From positions 1,488,001-1,552,000 of the forward strand of contig NZ_CADDWH010000001.1 in NCBI RefSeq assembly GCF_902809865.1: a DNA stretch of 64,000 nucleotides. The letters run 5' to 3'. The notes below the pieces were generated by a model that had not been told where the DNA came from, did not search any database, and saw nothing but the letters and a program-made list of their open reading frames with translations. The DNA comes from Halobacillus sp. Marseille-Q1614 (GTDB lineage: Bacteria > Bacillota > Bacilli > Bacillales > Halobacillaceae). Shown piece after piece: positions 1-9,041 of this stretch (positions are counted from its first letter, which is position 1; each line of letters begins with the position of its first letter). The position numbers were made by a program, and so were the translations under genes.

Positions 1-127
1 CGACAATAGCAATCAGGACAAACAGTATCGATAAATACTGAACAAGTCTCCTATTCGCTTTTTTCTTTCGGATTTGTTTAAGCTTTGGAATTCGTTCTTC
101 TATGGAAACAACTTTTTTTTCTTCCAT
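1..127 (-). CDS. divIB: Cell division protein DivIB/FtsQ, N-terminal fragment
   Basis: Only the first 42 codons lie in the window; the rest runs off the left edge. The peptide starts with a charged cytoplasmic segment rich in Lys and Arg and then enters a hydrophobic stretch (LVQYLSILFVLIAIV), as expected for the N-terminal tail and single membrane anchor of DivIB. A Shine-Dalgarno GAGGAG lies about 9 bases before the ATG. DivIB works with FtsL and DivIC in the divisome. It normally follows murB in Bacillus; here the preceding gene is spoVE, 469 bp away, and an extended -10 element sits between them. Identification rests on position plus the tail and anchor pattern. Confidence 0.75.
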   Translation of the reverse strand, partial: MEEKKVVSIEERIPKLKQIRKKKANRRLVQYLSILFVLIAIV

Positions 128-196
128 GATGGACATTTCTCCTCGTTGCCATTCCCACTTAATCTTATAAAATGTCTGTCATTTTATATATCCCAT

Positions 197-205
197 ATTA
201 TATCA
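197..205 (-). promoter_or_regulatory. Extended -10 promoter element upstream of divIB
   Basis: On the minus strand the sequence reads TGATATAAT, a TGn extended -10 hexamer, about 70 bases before the divIB start. No good -35 is visible at 17 bases. It suggests that divIB is transcribed separately from the spoVE operon. Confidence 0.45.
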
Positions 206-517
206 TATCTGACGCCGCTTTAATGTACGAGATTTTATTTGTTTTCAATTTTTATTACTATTTCACAAAAGGACTTTCGAACTAGGAAATTTACTCGAAA
301 CGTCCAAATTATTGTTCCCCTGTATGAGTTTCTCTTAAACATGAAATACTCTCAGAAACAGCCTGCAATCTTTTTTATATATGGGCGGCAGTGGATAAAA
401 ACAAAGCACTTAAGCTTCCGCAGCTAAGCGAGGAGGCTTGGCGGCTCCCCGCGCAAAAGCGAGCGAGTTTACCTCCCCCCATTTCTTGCAATGAAACTAA
501 ACAAGACAAATAAAATA

Positions 518-540
518 GCTGTCGAGACAATCTCGACAGC
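518..540 (-). terminator. Hairpin terminator after spoVE
   Basis: Perfect 10-bp stem (GCTGTCGAGA with TCTCGACAGC) and a 3-base loop, followed on the minus strand by the T-rich TATTTTATTTG. It probably ends the mraZ-spoVE operon. Confidence 0.7.
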
Positions 541-596
541 CAGTTCTGTTTGAGTCTATTAAATCGGATAAAAAATCTCATCCCTGTCTAAAAAAA

Positions 597-1694
597 CTAT
601 TTCGAATAGCGGCTGACGCTCAGTAACAGCCCGAGAGCCCCTAATGTGAGTGTAAGTGATGAACCTCCATAGCTGATAAGCGGAAGGGTAATGCCAGTTA
701 CGGGAATAAGGCCAGTCACAACACTAACATTGATCATAACCTGTATCGACACCATCCCGACAATTCCAAGCGCCAGGAGGCTACCGAATAAATCGGACGC
801 AAGCAGGCTTGTTCGCACGCCGCGCCATAACAGGATAAAAAATAGAAGCAGTACAATAACACCGCCGATAAACCCGAGCTCTTCAGCGAGGACGGAATAA
901 ATAAAATCCGTCTGCGGTTCCGGCAGATAAAAGAACTTCTGCATGCTCTTCCCAAGGCCCAGGCCCAGCAGACCTCCGGGACCGATGGCATAAAGTGACT
1001 GGATAATTTGAAAGCCGCTGCCAAGAGGGTCTTCCCACGGATGCAGAAAGGCCGTGATTCTTTTAATCCGATACGGCGCTGACGCAATTAATGCAACCAG
1101 TCCACCGATTCCGCCGGCGACAATTAACATAAAGTGAGCAATTCTCGCACCGGCCACAAACATCATGACTAAACAAGTACCGACCATTACGACACCCGTC
1201 CCTAAATCCGGCTGGAGCATGATCAAAGCAAATGGGACGAGAATAATCGCAAGTCCAGGTAAAAAACCTTCCTGAAACGAAACAATTCTTTTTTGCCGCT
1301 GGGACAAAAATTTAGCCAGAAAAATGATCAGGCCGAGCTTCATAAATTCTGAAGGCTGGATACTGAACATGCCGATCCCAATCCAGCTTCTCGCTCCGCC
1401 CCTGACCATCCCTACACCGGGGATTAAAACTAAAATTAAAAACAGCAGACAGACAGCGACAATTATATGAGCATGCTTATACCACACATAATAAGGGATC
1501 CTCGACAGCACGGTCATCGCAATTAAGCCTAAGACGGCAAATAAGGTCTGCCTTTTGGCAAAATACCAGCCATCATCAAACTTGTATTCCGACCAGATAC
1601 TTGAAGAACTATAGACCATAACCACACCGATCGTTAGAAGACAGAGGATCGATATGGTAAGCCATACATCAGGTTTTTGTTCATTTTCACCCAT
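597..1694 (-). CDS. spoVE: SEDS-family glycosyltransferase SpoVE (FtsW-like)
   Basis: A 365-residue polytopic membrane protein of the SEDS family (FtsW/RodA/SpoVE), which polymerise lipid II into glycan strands together with a class B penicillin-binding protein. About ten hydrophobic segments are visible and the family signature LISYGGSS lies near the C-terminus. It sits in the dcw cluster, where B. subtilis has spoVE, and spoVD, the cognate transpeptidase for spore cortex synthesis, is in the same operon. A second SEDS gene at 40665-41855 sits beside pycA like B. subtilis ftsW, which supports calling this copy SpoVE. The start has GGGAGGTAGGG followed by seven T residues before the ATG. Confidence 0.88.
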   Translation of the reverse strand: MGENEQKPDVWLTISILCLLTIGVVMVYSSSSIWSEYKFDDGWYFAKRQTLFAVLGLIAMTVLSRIPYYVWYKHAHIIVAVCLLFLILVLIPGVGMVRGGARSWIGIGMFSIQPSEFMKLGLIIFLAKFLSQRQKRIVSFQEGFLPGLAIILVPFALIMLQPDLGTGVVMVGTCLVMMFVAGARIAHFMLIVAGGIGGLVALIASAPYRIKRITAFLHPWEDPLGSGFQIIQSLYAIGPGGLLGLGLGKSMQKFFYLPEPQTDFIYSVLAEELGFIGGVIVLLLFFILLWRGVRTSLLASDLFGSLLALGIVGMVSIQVMINVSVVTGLIPVTGITLPLISYGGSSLTLTLGALGLLLSVSRYSK

Positions 1695-1752
1695 AAAAAA
1701 ACCCTACCTCCCAATTGGAAAACAGGGCTTGAAGCTTGTACATAAGCCCTTA

Positions 1753-3096
1753 CTACAGCTTATGCACAGCCTCTTTAAACTTATTACCTCTTTCTTCAAA
1801 AGTGCGGTATTGATCCCAGCTTGCACACGCTGGTGACAGCAGGATTACATCACCGCTCACTGCTGATTGACGGGCTTTTCGGACCGCCTCATCCATCGTT
1901 TCAACCTGGTAGATACTTTCTACACCGGCTTTTTCACCGGCGTCGGTCAATTTGTCAGCTGTTTCGCCGAAAACAACCATCGACTTAACGCCGCTTAAAT
2001 ATTCGATAAGCCCGTCAAAGTCATTTCCACGATCGAGACCGCCAGCTAATAAAACAACAGGCTGATCAAAAGCTTTTAAAGCGTAAGATGTCGCTAAAAT
2101 GTTCGTCGCTTTTGAATCATTATAAAAATAAATGTCGTCTTTCTTCGTCACAAATTCCAGACGATGCTCGACACCTCCAAAGGTTGTCAAAACATCGTAT
2201 ACGGCCTGATTAGATACGCCGGAAAGCTTAGCTGCGGCCAAGGCAGCCAAAATATTTGAAAGGTTGTGCTCACCAACTAAGACAATATCTTTTTTGGCCA
2301 TTACTTTTTCATCTTTAAAATAAATCCATTCTTCATCTGCCCAGCTGCCGTCAACCTGCTTCTTGGATGAAAAAGGTACGAGCTGACACTTAAATGCAGA
2401 TAAGAAAGATGTAATATCATTATCGTCAGCGTTATAGACAAGATAATCATCACTCGTCTGGTTTTTAGCAATGTTGGCTTTAGCAGAAAAGTACTCTTGA
2501 GCCGTTCCGTGATAGTCCAGGTGGGCTTCAAATAAATTGAGCCATACCGCAATATGAGGACGGAAAGTTTCAATGCCCATCAGCTGAAAAGAGGACAGCT
2601 CAACAACCATCGTTTCGTCTTCAGCCGTTGTACGGGCCACTTCTGAAGCGACTTCACCAATATTTCCGGCAATGGACACAGGCTGCTGATCCGCTTCAAT
2701 AAATGCATGCAGAAGCGTTGTAGTCGTCGTTTTTCCATTAGATCCAGTTATTCCAATCAGATTTCCTTCATGAAGAAAGCCGGCTAATTCAACTTCTGTG
2801 ATCACAGGAATGCCCCGCTTGACTGCTTCATCAACAATTGCATTGTGATAAGGAATCCCTGGGTTTTTCACAACCACATCAGCTTCATCTAAAAGCGACA
2901 GCGGATGGCTTCCTGTTACTACTTTGGCGCCTTTTTGCTTCAGTTCTTGAACTTCCGGACTATTTTCATCAGCTTTATAGTCGTTTACGATTGTCTCAAT
3001 CTGGCTGTCCAGTAAAAGTTCGGCAGCCGCTTTTCCGCTTTTTGCTAATCCTAGAACTAATGCACGATGGTAAGGAAATGTCGTCAGCTTTTTCAT
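1753..3096 (-). CDS. murD: UDP-N-acetylmuramoylalanine--D-glutamate ligase MurD
   Basis: Cytoplasmic ATP-dependent ligase that adds D-glutamate to UDP-MurNAc-L-alanine. The 447 residues match the family length. An N-terminal Rossmann-like segment ([15 protein letters not shown]) precedes the Mur ligase ATP-binding loop [11 protein letters not shown] near residue 115, the central motif around the HLDYHG segment, and a C-terminal domain with [10 protein letters not shown]. The ATG overlaps the mraY stop by 4 bases (ATGA), so the two are translationally coupled; the Shine-Dalgarno GAGGTG lies inside mraY. It belongs to the dcw operon between mraY and spoVE, as in B. subtilis. Confidence 0.96.
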   Translation of the reverse strand: MKKLTTFPYHRALVLGLAKSGKAAAELLLDSQIETIVNDYKADENSPEVQELKQKGAKVVTGSHPLSLLDEADVVVKNPGIPYHNAIVDEAVKRGIPVITEVELAGFLHEGNLIGITGSNGKTTTTTLLHAFIEADQQPVSIAGNIGEVASEVARTTAEDETMVVELSSFQLMGIETFRPHIAVWLNLFEAHLDYHGTAQEYFSAKANIAKNQTSDDYLVYNADDNDITSFLSAFKCQLVPFSSKKQVDGSWADEEWIYFKDEKVMAKKDIVLVGEHNLSNILAALAAAKLSGVSNQAVYDVLTTFGGVEHRLEFVTKKDDIYFYNDSKATNILATSYALKAFDQPVVLLAGGLDRGNDFDGLIEYLSGVKSMVVFGETADKLTDAGEKAGVESIYQVETMDEAVRKARQSAVSGDVILLSPACASWDQYRTFEERGNKFKEAVHKL

Positions 3097-4079
3097 CCGA
3101 ACATCACCTCAATATACATGCCTAAAATGGCAAATACGATTCCAACGGCCCAGAAGGTTGTTACAACACGCCACTCAGACCACCCTATTAATTCGTAGTG
3201 ATGGTGCAGCGGGCTCATTTTGAAAACTCTTTTTCCTGTTGTCTTAAAGGAAATTACCTGAATAATCACAGACAGTGTTTCAATAACAAACACTCCGCCG
3301 ATAATGACCAGGAGAAGTTCCAGTTTTGTAAGAATAGCTATAATAGCAATGGCTCCGCCGAGCGCAAGCGATCCGGTATCTCCCATAAAGACTTTGGCAG
3401 GGTGGGCGTTGAATACGAGGAAACCAAGCAGGGCCCCGACAACGGCTAGTGAGAAGACAGCCACTTCGATTTGTCCGCCTGTAATCCAGGCCAATATACC
3501 AAATGCTCCAAAAGCGATAGCTGCAGTTCCCGCAAGTAATCCATCGAGACCATCTGTTAAGTTGACCGCGTTAGATCCACCAACGAGCATGAATAAGATT
3601 AACAGCGGGTAAAGAATGCCAAGCTCAAGCTGCAGGTCAGTCCCTGGTACTGCAATATAAGTCGGGAACCCGTTTTGGCGGAGAATGAAATACACCACAA
3701 TGGCAATAACAATCTGACCGAGCATTTTCTGCTTCGAAGTCAAGCCAAGGTTCCGCTTTAAAGCTACTTTAATGTAATCATCTAAAAATCCGAGCAGACC
3801 GTATCCAATCAGTACAAATAACACTAAAAATATATGTACTTGGCTCGGTTCTGGAATAAACCAGAAACTGGAGACAAGAGTGGTGACCGTAATGGCGATT
3901 AAAATCATGACACCGCCCATTGTAGGAGTTCCTGATTTTTTCTGGTGTGATTTTGGACCTTCATCTCTAATGCTTTGGCCAAATTTAAGCCTCCTCAAGA
4001 AAGGGATGATGATCGGTGAGAGAATGACGGTTAGTACGAATGATAGCGCCATAGTTAGTAATAGTATATAGTCGTTCAA
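3093..4079 (-). CDS. mraY: Phospho-N-acetylmuramoyl-pentapeptide transferase MraY
   Basis: Integral membrane enzyme that transfers phospho-MurNAc-pentapeptide from UDP to undecaprenyl phosphate, forming lipid I. The 328-residue sequence has about ten membrane segments and the conserved acidic loops: GFLDDYIK near residue 100, NLTDGLDGL near 173, and the C-terminal histidine motif SPLHHHYE. The start codon is TTG, chosen because AAGGAGG lies 8 bases upstream and no ATG fits. The gene follows murF and overlaps murD by 4 bases. Confidence 0.96.
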   Translation of the reverse strand: MNDYILLLTMALSFVLTVILSPIIIPFLRRLKFGQSIRDEGPKSHQKKSGTPTMGGVMILIAITVTTLVSSFWFIPEPSQVHIFLVLFVLIGYGLLGFLDDYIKVALKRNLGLTSKQKMLGQIVIAIVVYFILRQNGFPTYIAVPGTDLQLELGILYPLLILFMLVGGSNAVNLTDGLDGLLAGTAAIAFGAFGILAWITGGQIEVAVFSLAVVGALLGFLVFNAHPAKVFMGDTGSLALGGAIAIIAILTKLELLLVIIGGVFVIETLSVIIQVISFKTTGKRVFKMSPLHHHYELIGWSEWRVVTTFWAVGIVFAILGMYIEVMFG

Positions 4080-4111
4080 TGAAACTTCCTCCTTCGATGT
4101 GTCGTCAGCGC

Positions 4112-5470
4112 CTAATCATCAGCTATTAGATCTTTTATTAGTTCTTCAAGCTTCATTCCTCTTGAAGCTTTAATTAAGACGACAGTATCAGGTGTTAAAT
4201 CAGACTGCACCTGAGCACTTAAAGATTGTTTATCGGTAAAATGACGGCTTTGAATTCCCGGCTGTGACTTTTGTACAGCTTCGGAAATTTTGGCGGCATG
4301 TTCGCCTATCGTATAGACAGCATCAATATCCTCTGTAATCGCAGAAGCTACGCCGGCATGCAGCCGGTCAGAAAAACTGCCGAGCTCAAACATATCTCCA
4401 AGGACTAATACTTTATGCTGCTTGGACTTCAGCCTTAAAATCACTTCAATAACTGCTTTCATTGAGGTAGGTGATGCATTATAGGCGTCATTAATAATAA
4501 GGGATCCATGCATTCCCTCAAGCTTTTCATACCTCATGCCTGAGAGCTCAAGCTGCTTAAGGCCTTTCTGAATTTCTTCAGTGGTGAGGCCGAGCTTAAG
4601 AGCGAGAGCAATCGCATAAGAAGCATTCTTAACGTTATGCTTCCCAGACAGCGGCAAATGATAACGAATCTGGTTAATTGTGAAATAACAGTCATCATCC
4701 TGCTCATCGATTTTCTCAATCACTTGTCTGCAGCTTGAATTAAATCCTGAGCTGATGGCATTCGTTTTTTGATGATACTCTTTAAGAAGCTCTTCATCTC
4801 CATCAAAAATAAAAGCACCTTCCTGCCAGCCGTCGAGAATCTCAAGCTTTGCTTTCGCAATACCTTCGCGTGAGCCTAAGTATTCAATATGGGATTCCCC
4901 AATATTCGTAATGATCGCATAAGAAGGGCGAGCCAAGTTGGACAGCAGGGATATTTCTCCTGCCTGGCTCATTCCCATTTCCAATACAGCGACTTCGGTA
5001 TCCTCGGGCATAGCCAGAATTGTTAACGGCAGTCCGATATGATTGTTAAAATTGCCGGCTGTTTTATGTGTGCGGTATTTCACTTGTAGGACCGAAGCAA
5101 CGAGATCTTTTGTTGTCGTCTTCCCGTTGGACCCCGTAACCCCTATAACCGCCGGGTTTACTTTTTTCAAATAAAAGGAGGACGTCTCCTGTAACGCCTG
5201 GAGAGTATCCTCAACAAAGAAAACCGGGAACTCGGTCGGCACAGCTTTAGGAAGCTCCCGGCCCTTCTGCCACAGGGCTGCCACCGCTCCGTTTTTTATA
5301 GCATCCATTAAGAACAAATGAGCATCAAAATTTTCACCAGCCAGGGGAATGAATAAGCTCTGCTTTTTTTCTTTCCGCGTATCTGTCATCACTTGACGAA
5401 GAGGAATATCAGCATCCGCCGCTCCTCTATGATCGGTGAAAATTGCCGCTAATTCTTGAACTGTAAACAT
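4112..5470 (-). CDS. murF: UDP-MurNAc-tripeptide--D-Ala-D-Ala ligase MurF
   Basis: Adds the D-alanyl-D-alanine dipeptide to complete the UDP-MurNAc-pentapeptide. The 452 residues include the Mur ligase ATP loop [13 protein letters not shown] near residue 110 and the NNHIGLPLT segment typical of MurF. The gene overlaps murE by one base (TAATG) with AAGGGGAG upstream. In B. subtilis murF lies elsewhere with ddl; here it sits between murE and mraY, the arrangement of many other bacteria, so all the ligases acting after glutamate addition are in one operon. Confidence 0.95.
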   Translation of the reverse strand: MFTVQELAAIFTDHRGAADADIPLRQVMTDTRKEKKQSLFIPLAGENFDAHLFLMDAIKNGAVAALWQKGRELPKAVPTEFPVFFVEDTLQALQETSSFYLKKVNPAVIGVTGSNGKTTTKDLVASVLQVKYRTHKTAGNFNNHIGLPLTILAMPEDTEVAVLEMGMSQAGEISLLSNLARPSYAIITNIGESHIEYLGSREGIAKAKLEILDGWQEGAFIFDGDEELLKEYHQKTNAISSGFNSSCRQVIEKIDEQDDDCYFTINQIRYHLPLSGKHNVKNASYAIALALKLGLTTEEIQKGLKQLELSGMRYEKLEGMHGSLIINDAYNASPTSMKAVIEVILRLKSKQHKVLVLGDMFELGSFSDRLHAGVASAITEDIDAVYTIGEHAAKISEAVQKSQPGIQSRHFTDKQSLSAQVQSDLTPDTVVLIKASRGMKLEELIKDLIADD

Positions 5471-6945
5471 TATAAATGACTCCCCTTAACCTTCAGTAAA
5501 ATGTCTTTCGCTACTTCATAATCGTCGAAGTCGTAACGGACTCCGTGAATTTCCTGATAAGTTTCATGGCCTTTTCCGGCGATGAGAACCATATCTCCAG
5601 CTTGTGCCGCGGATAAGGCTATTTCAATCGCTTTTTTCCTGTCTGCTTCTACATCAAATGCGCCGTTTAGATGGGATGTCATATCTTCAAGGATGAGATT
5701 TGGATCCTCCGTTCTCGGATTGTCAGATGTAAATACCACATGGTCCGAATACTTCATGGCCACATCTGCCATCAGCGGGCGTTTCGTGCGGTCCCTGTCA
5801 CCGCCGCAGCCAACCACGATCCTTACTTTTCCTTTGCAGAATTCCTTCATCGTTTTAAGAACATTTTCCAGCGAGTCGGGAGTATGAGCATAATCCACAA
5901 CTACGCCGAACGGCTGTCCTTCACTAACCGGCTCGAACCGGCCTTTGACACCTTTCGTTTCGCTGAAGGCTTTTTGAATCACGGACAATTCAATACCTGA
6001 AGCAATCGCAGCACCAGCAGAAGCCAGCATGTTATAAACACTGAACATTCCCATTAATGGACTGTCAATCTTTACTTCTCCTTCAGGTGTCACCAACGTA
6101 AAGGAACTGCCTTTTTCATGAAGGGAAATGTCTTTTGCCATAATATCCGACTGCTGTTCGATGCCGTAAGTTAAAGCGGGCATTGCTGTAGAACGAATCA
6201 TTGTGGAAGCAACCGGTGAGTCCTTATTAATAATTGCGAATTTCTCCCGCTCCATATTATAACCATTTCCTAACTGAGCGAACAATAGGGACTTAGCCCG
6301 AAGATAGTCTTCCATATTGCTGTGATAATCCAGGTGATCCTGGCTTAAATTCGTGAAAACAGCCACATCAAAGTCACAGCCGTACACTCGTCCCTGATCA
6401 AGCGCATGTGAAGAAACTTCCATAATGGCCGTACTTACTCCCTTATTCACCATTTGATGGAAGCTGCGCTGTAAGGATAAAGCATCAGGTGTTGTATTTT
6501 TCACAGGATAGGATTTTCCTGCGATCCTCATTTGGATCGTGCCAATTGTTGCTGTTTTCTCATTTTGCAGTGAAAAAATTTCATCGAGCAGGTACGTAAT
6601 CGTTGTTTTACCGTTTGTACCTGTAACCCCAATGGTATGAACTTTTTGTGTAGGAAAGTCATAAAAAGCCGCAGAAATCATCGCAAGCACTTTCGTCGTA
6701 TCATTTACATACACAATAGGAAAATCAATATTTAATTCTTTCTCCGCTATAATGACCGCAGCCCCCTGGTCGATGGCGGCCGGGGCATAGTCGTGCCCGT
6801 CTGATTCGCTCCCCACGATACAGACGAACACATCCCCTAGAGAAACCGATCTCGAGTCCATGGAGACTCCGGATATGTCTAGATCATTTATATTTTGATT
6901 TGTTTTGTAATAAGGTATTAATTCTAATAACTTAGTTAATTGCAT
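5470..6945 (-). CDS. murE: UDP-MurNAc-tripeptide synthetase MurE (meso-DAP type)
   Basis: Adds the third stem-peptide residue to UDP-MurNAc-L-Ala-D-Glu. Visible features are the N-terminal MurE domain (SMDSRSV), the ATP loop TGTNGKTT near residues 108-115, the NLSQDHLDYH segment, and DNPR at residues 408-411 followed by TEDP. In the family, DNPR marks enzymes that accept meso-diaminopimelate, whereas lysine enzymes differ there, so a meso-DAP peptidoglycan is inferred. The 491 residues are normal. The gene is followed without a gap by murF and preceded by spoVD across about 84 non-coding bases. Confidence 0.95.
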   Translation of the reverse strand: MQLTKLLELIPYYKTNQNINDLDISGVSMDSRSVSLGDVFVCIVGSESDGHDYAPAAIDQGAAVIIAEKELNIDFPIVYVNDTTKVLAMISAAFYDFPTQKVHTIGVTGTNGKTTITYLLDEIFSLQNEKTATIGTIQMRIAGKSYPVKNTTPDALSLQRSFHQMVNKGVSTAIMEVSSHALDQGRVYGCDFDVAVFTNLSQDHLDYHSNMEDYLRAKSLLFAQLGNGYNMEREKFAIINKDSPVASTMIRSTAMPALTYGIEQQSDIMAKDISLHEKGSSFTLVTPEGEVKIDSPLMGMFSVYNMLASAGAAIASGIELSVIQKAFSETKGVKGRFEPVSEGQPFGVVVDYAHTPDSLENVLKTMKEFCKGKVRIVVGCGGDRDRTKRPLMADVAMKYSDHVVFTSDNPRTEDPNLILEDMTSHLNGAFDVEADRKKAIEIALSAAQAGDMVLIAGKGHETYQEIHGVRYDFDDYEVAKDILLKVKGSHL

Positions 6946-7029
6946 TCATACCATCCTAACTGTCTACATTCTATCTCATTATAGCAAAAATAATAAATCG
7001 TGTATGGTTTTACCCTAAATTTAGAAAAG

Positions 7030-8955
7030 TCAATTATCGTTAAAATACAGGCGGATAGCAGAACCGCTTTTTACTTTAGTTCCTGCTTTTGGCGCTTGTG
7101 AAACGACTTTATCTCCTTTTCCATTTGATTCTACCTTCAGGTTGGTCAGCATCTCCTTAATTTCTTTTCTCGACATTCCTGTCACATCAGGTACTTCCAC
7201 TAACGGCTCCTCAGGCCATGCATATTCTTTCTCAAGGCCGTCTTTTCTCTCTTTAACCCCCATCGCACGCAGGCTGTCTTCCATAATCGCACCTACGATC
7301 GGAGCGGCTACGACACCTCCAAATTGAACGGTGCCTTTTGGATTATCAACCGCTAAATAAACGACAAGCTCCGGATCATCAGCCGGTGCAAACCCAATGA
7401 AAGATACAATATGGTTGTTCTTCATATACTGGCCGTCTTCTCCGACTTTTTGAGCTGTCCCCGTTTTCCCTCCGACGCGGTATCCTTCAACATAGGCGCT
7501 TCTCCCTGTTCCTTTCGCTACTACAGATTCGAGAGACTCCCTTACTTTTTTGGAGGTTTCTTCAGAAATAACTCTTTTTACTAGTTTTGGTTCATTTTTC
7601 TCAAGTACTTCTCCGCTTATCGGATCAAGCCACGCTTCCTGTACATACGGCTCATAGTAATTACCGCCGTTAACCGCTGCGGCAACAGCCATCACCTGCT
7701 GGATAGGGGTAACGGAAACCCCCTGTCCAAACGCGGTGGTTGCCTGCTCAACAGGACCGACTTGTTCTGTCTTAAACAGAATTCCTTTTCCTTCTCCTTC
7801 TAAATCAATACCTGTTTTCTGACCAAAGCCAAACTTATTTATATATTCAAATAATCGTTCTTTTCCAAGTCTTTCACCAAGCTGCACAAACCCCGGGTTA
7901 CACGAGTTCTGAACAACTTCAAGATACGTCTGGCTGCCGTGCCCGCCACGCTTCCAACAGCGTAAAGTAGCTCCGCCTACTTTAGCGGAACCTGAATCAT
8001 GAAAATGATCATCATGCAGATCCACGAGCCCTTCTTCAAGTGCGGCAGCTAACGTAATAATTTTGAAAGTAGAACCAGGTTCATATGTACTCCAAACCGG
8101 CAGATTTCTATTATATACGGAAGCTTCCACGTCCTGATAATTACTTGGGTGGAAATTCGGGCGTGACGCCATCGCTTTTACCTTTCCTGTCTGTGGATCA
8201 ACAGCAATCGCTATTACCCCGTCTGGATTGTATTTAGCTACAGCCATATCCAATTCTCTCTCTACAATCGACTGGACTTTATGGTCAATTGTCAGCTGCA
8301 GGTTCTTCCCATCTACAGGAGGGGTATAAGTGTCGGCCATATCCGGCATCCGCTTCCCTTTTGCGTCAGAGAAGAAAGACAATGCCCCTTCTTTTCCTTT
8401 TAACTCTTCGTCATAGTAAGCTTCCAAACCTAGCAGCCCCTGATTATCAATTCCGCTAAAACCCAGCACATGGGAAAGAAACGCTCCGTTAGGATAGTAA
8501 CGAATCGAATCCTCGGCTACATAAACACCAGGCAAGTCCAACATTTGTATCGCGTACGCCTGCTCATCAGAGATTTTTCGGCCTTCAGGATGAAGCTTTT
8601 CGATCGATACCTGCTTCGTAACATGGGTATAGGCTTTTTCCACGCTCATTTCAAGAACATCCGCTAACTTCTTTGCTGTTTTTTCAGGATCTTTAATTTG
8701 ACGAGGCACAACCATAACGGTAGGAGCGGATTGGTTTCCTACCAGAACCTCTCCATTTGTATCTAATATTTTCCCTCGTTCCGGTTCAAACGTAATATCC
8801 CTGCCCCACGACTCTTCTGCTTTCTCTACTAAAAAGTCACTTAAAACAAACTGCACGTATCCTAGCCGCCCAGCAATAACGAGAAATATTAAAAAACCTA
8901 CAAAAAAAACAGTGACTAACCGTTTTCTGACGATTACCTGTGATACTCTCCTCAT
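7030..8955 (-). CDS. spoVD: Stage V sporulation protein D, class B penicillin-binding protein
   Basis: Membrane-anchored transpeptidase for spore cortex peptidoglycan. After one N-terminal membrane anchor (about residues 12-32) come the PBP dimerisation domain and the transpeptidase domain with S295-T-F-K298, S351-C-N353 and K497-T-G499. One PASTA repeat closes the protein, as in SpoVD; PbpB has two. Of three in-frame ATGs I chose the last, because AAAGGAG lies 8 bases upstream of it; longer starts at 8961 or 9006 are possible. The neighbouring pbpB and spoVE complete the septal and cortex synthesis set. Confidence 0.9.
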   Translation of the reverse strand: MRRVSQVIVRKRLVTVFFVGFLIFLVIAGRLGYVQFVLSDFLVEKAEESWGRDITFEPERGKILDTNGEVLVGNQSAPTVMVVPRQIKDPEKTAKKLADVLEMSVEKAYTHVTKQVSIEKLHPEGRKISDEQAYAIQMLDLPGVYVAEDSIRYYPNGAFLSHVLGFSGIDNQGLLGLEAYYDEELKGKEGALSFFSDAKGKRMPDMADTYTPPVDGKNLQLTIDHKVQSIVERELDMAVAKYNPDGVIAIAVDPQTGKVKAMASRPNFHPSNYQDVEASVYNRNLPVWSTYEPGSTFKIITLAAALEEGLVDLHDDHFHDSGSAKVGGATLRCWKRGGHGSQTYLEVVQNSCNPGFVQLGERLGKERLFEYINKFGFGQKTGIDLEGEGKGILFKTEQVGPVEQATTAFGQGVSVTPIQQVMAVAAAVNGGNYYEPYVQEAWLDPISGEVLEKNEPKLVKRVISEETSKKVRESLESVVAKGTGRSAYVEGYRVGGKTGTAQKVGEDGQYMKNNHIVSFIGFAPADDPELVVYLAVDNPKGTVQFGGVVAAPIVGAIMEDSLRAMGVKERKDGLEKEYAWPEEPLVEVPDVTGMSRKEIKEMLTNLKVESNGKGDKVVSQAPKAGTKVKSGSAIRLYFNDN

Positions 8956-9041
8956 ATCCATAACTCCTTTACGTACGATAGAGTAAGCTTGTATCACTAT
9001 ATGCAATCGAAAAACGATTAGAACACTGCTTGTCTGACGGG

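Larger units (their letters stand above)
128..596. other. Gene-free interval between spoVE and divIB
   Basis: No credible coding sequence is present, although murG and murB occupy this place in B. subtilis. The interval holds a hairpin terminator next to spoVE (518-540), a GC-rich patch around 420-480, and an AT-rich divIB promoter region with an extended -10 at 197-205. I could see no MurG or MurB remnant in any frame. Confidence 0.7.

Noticed and set aside
375-581. Minus-strand 68-codon open frame between spoVE and divIB
   Set aside because: No ribosome binding site, odd composition, and it contains the spoVE terminator hairpin.
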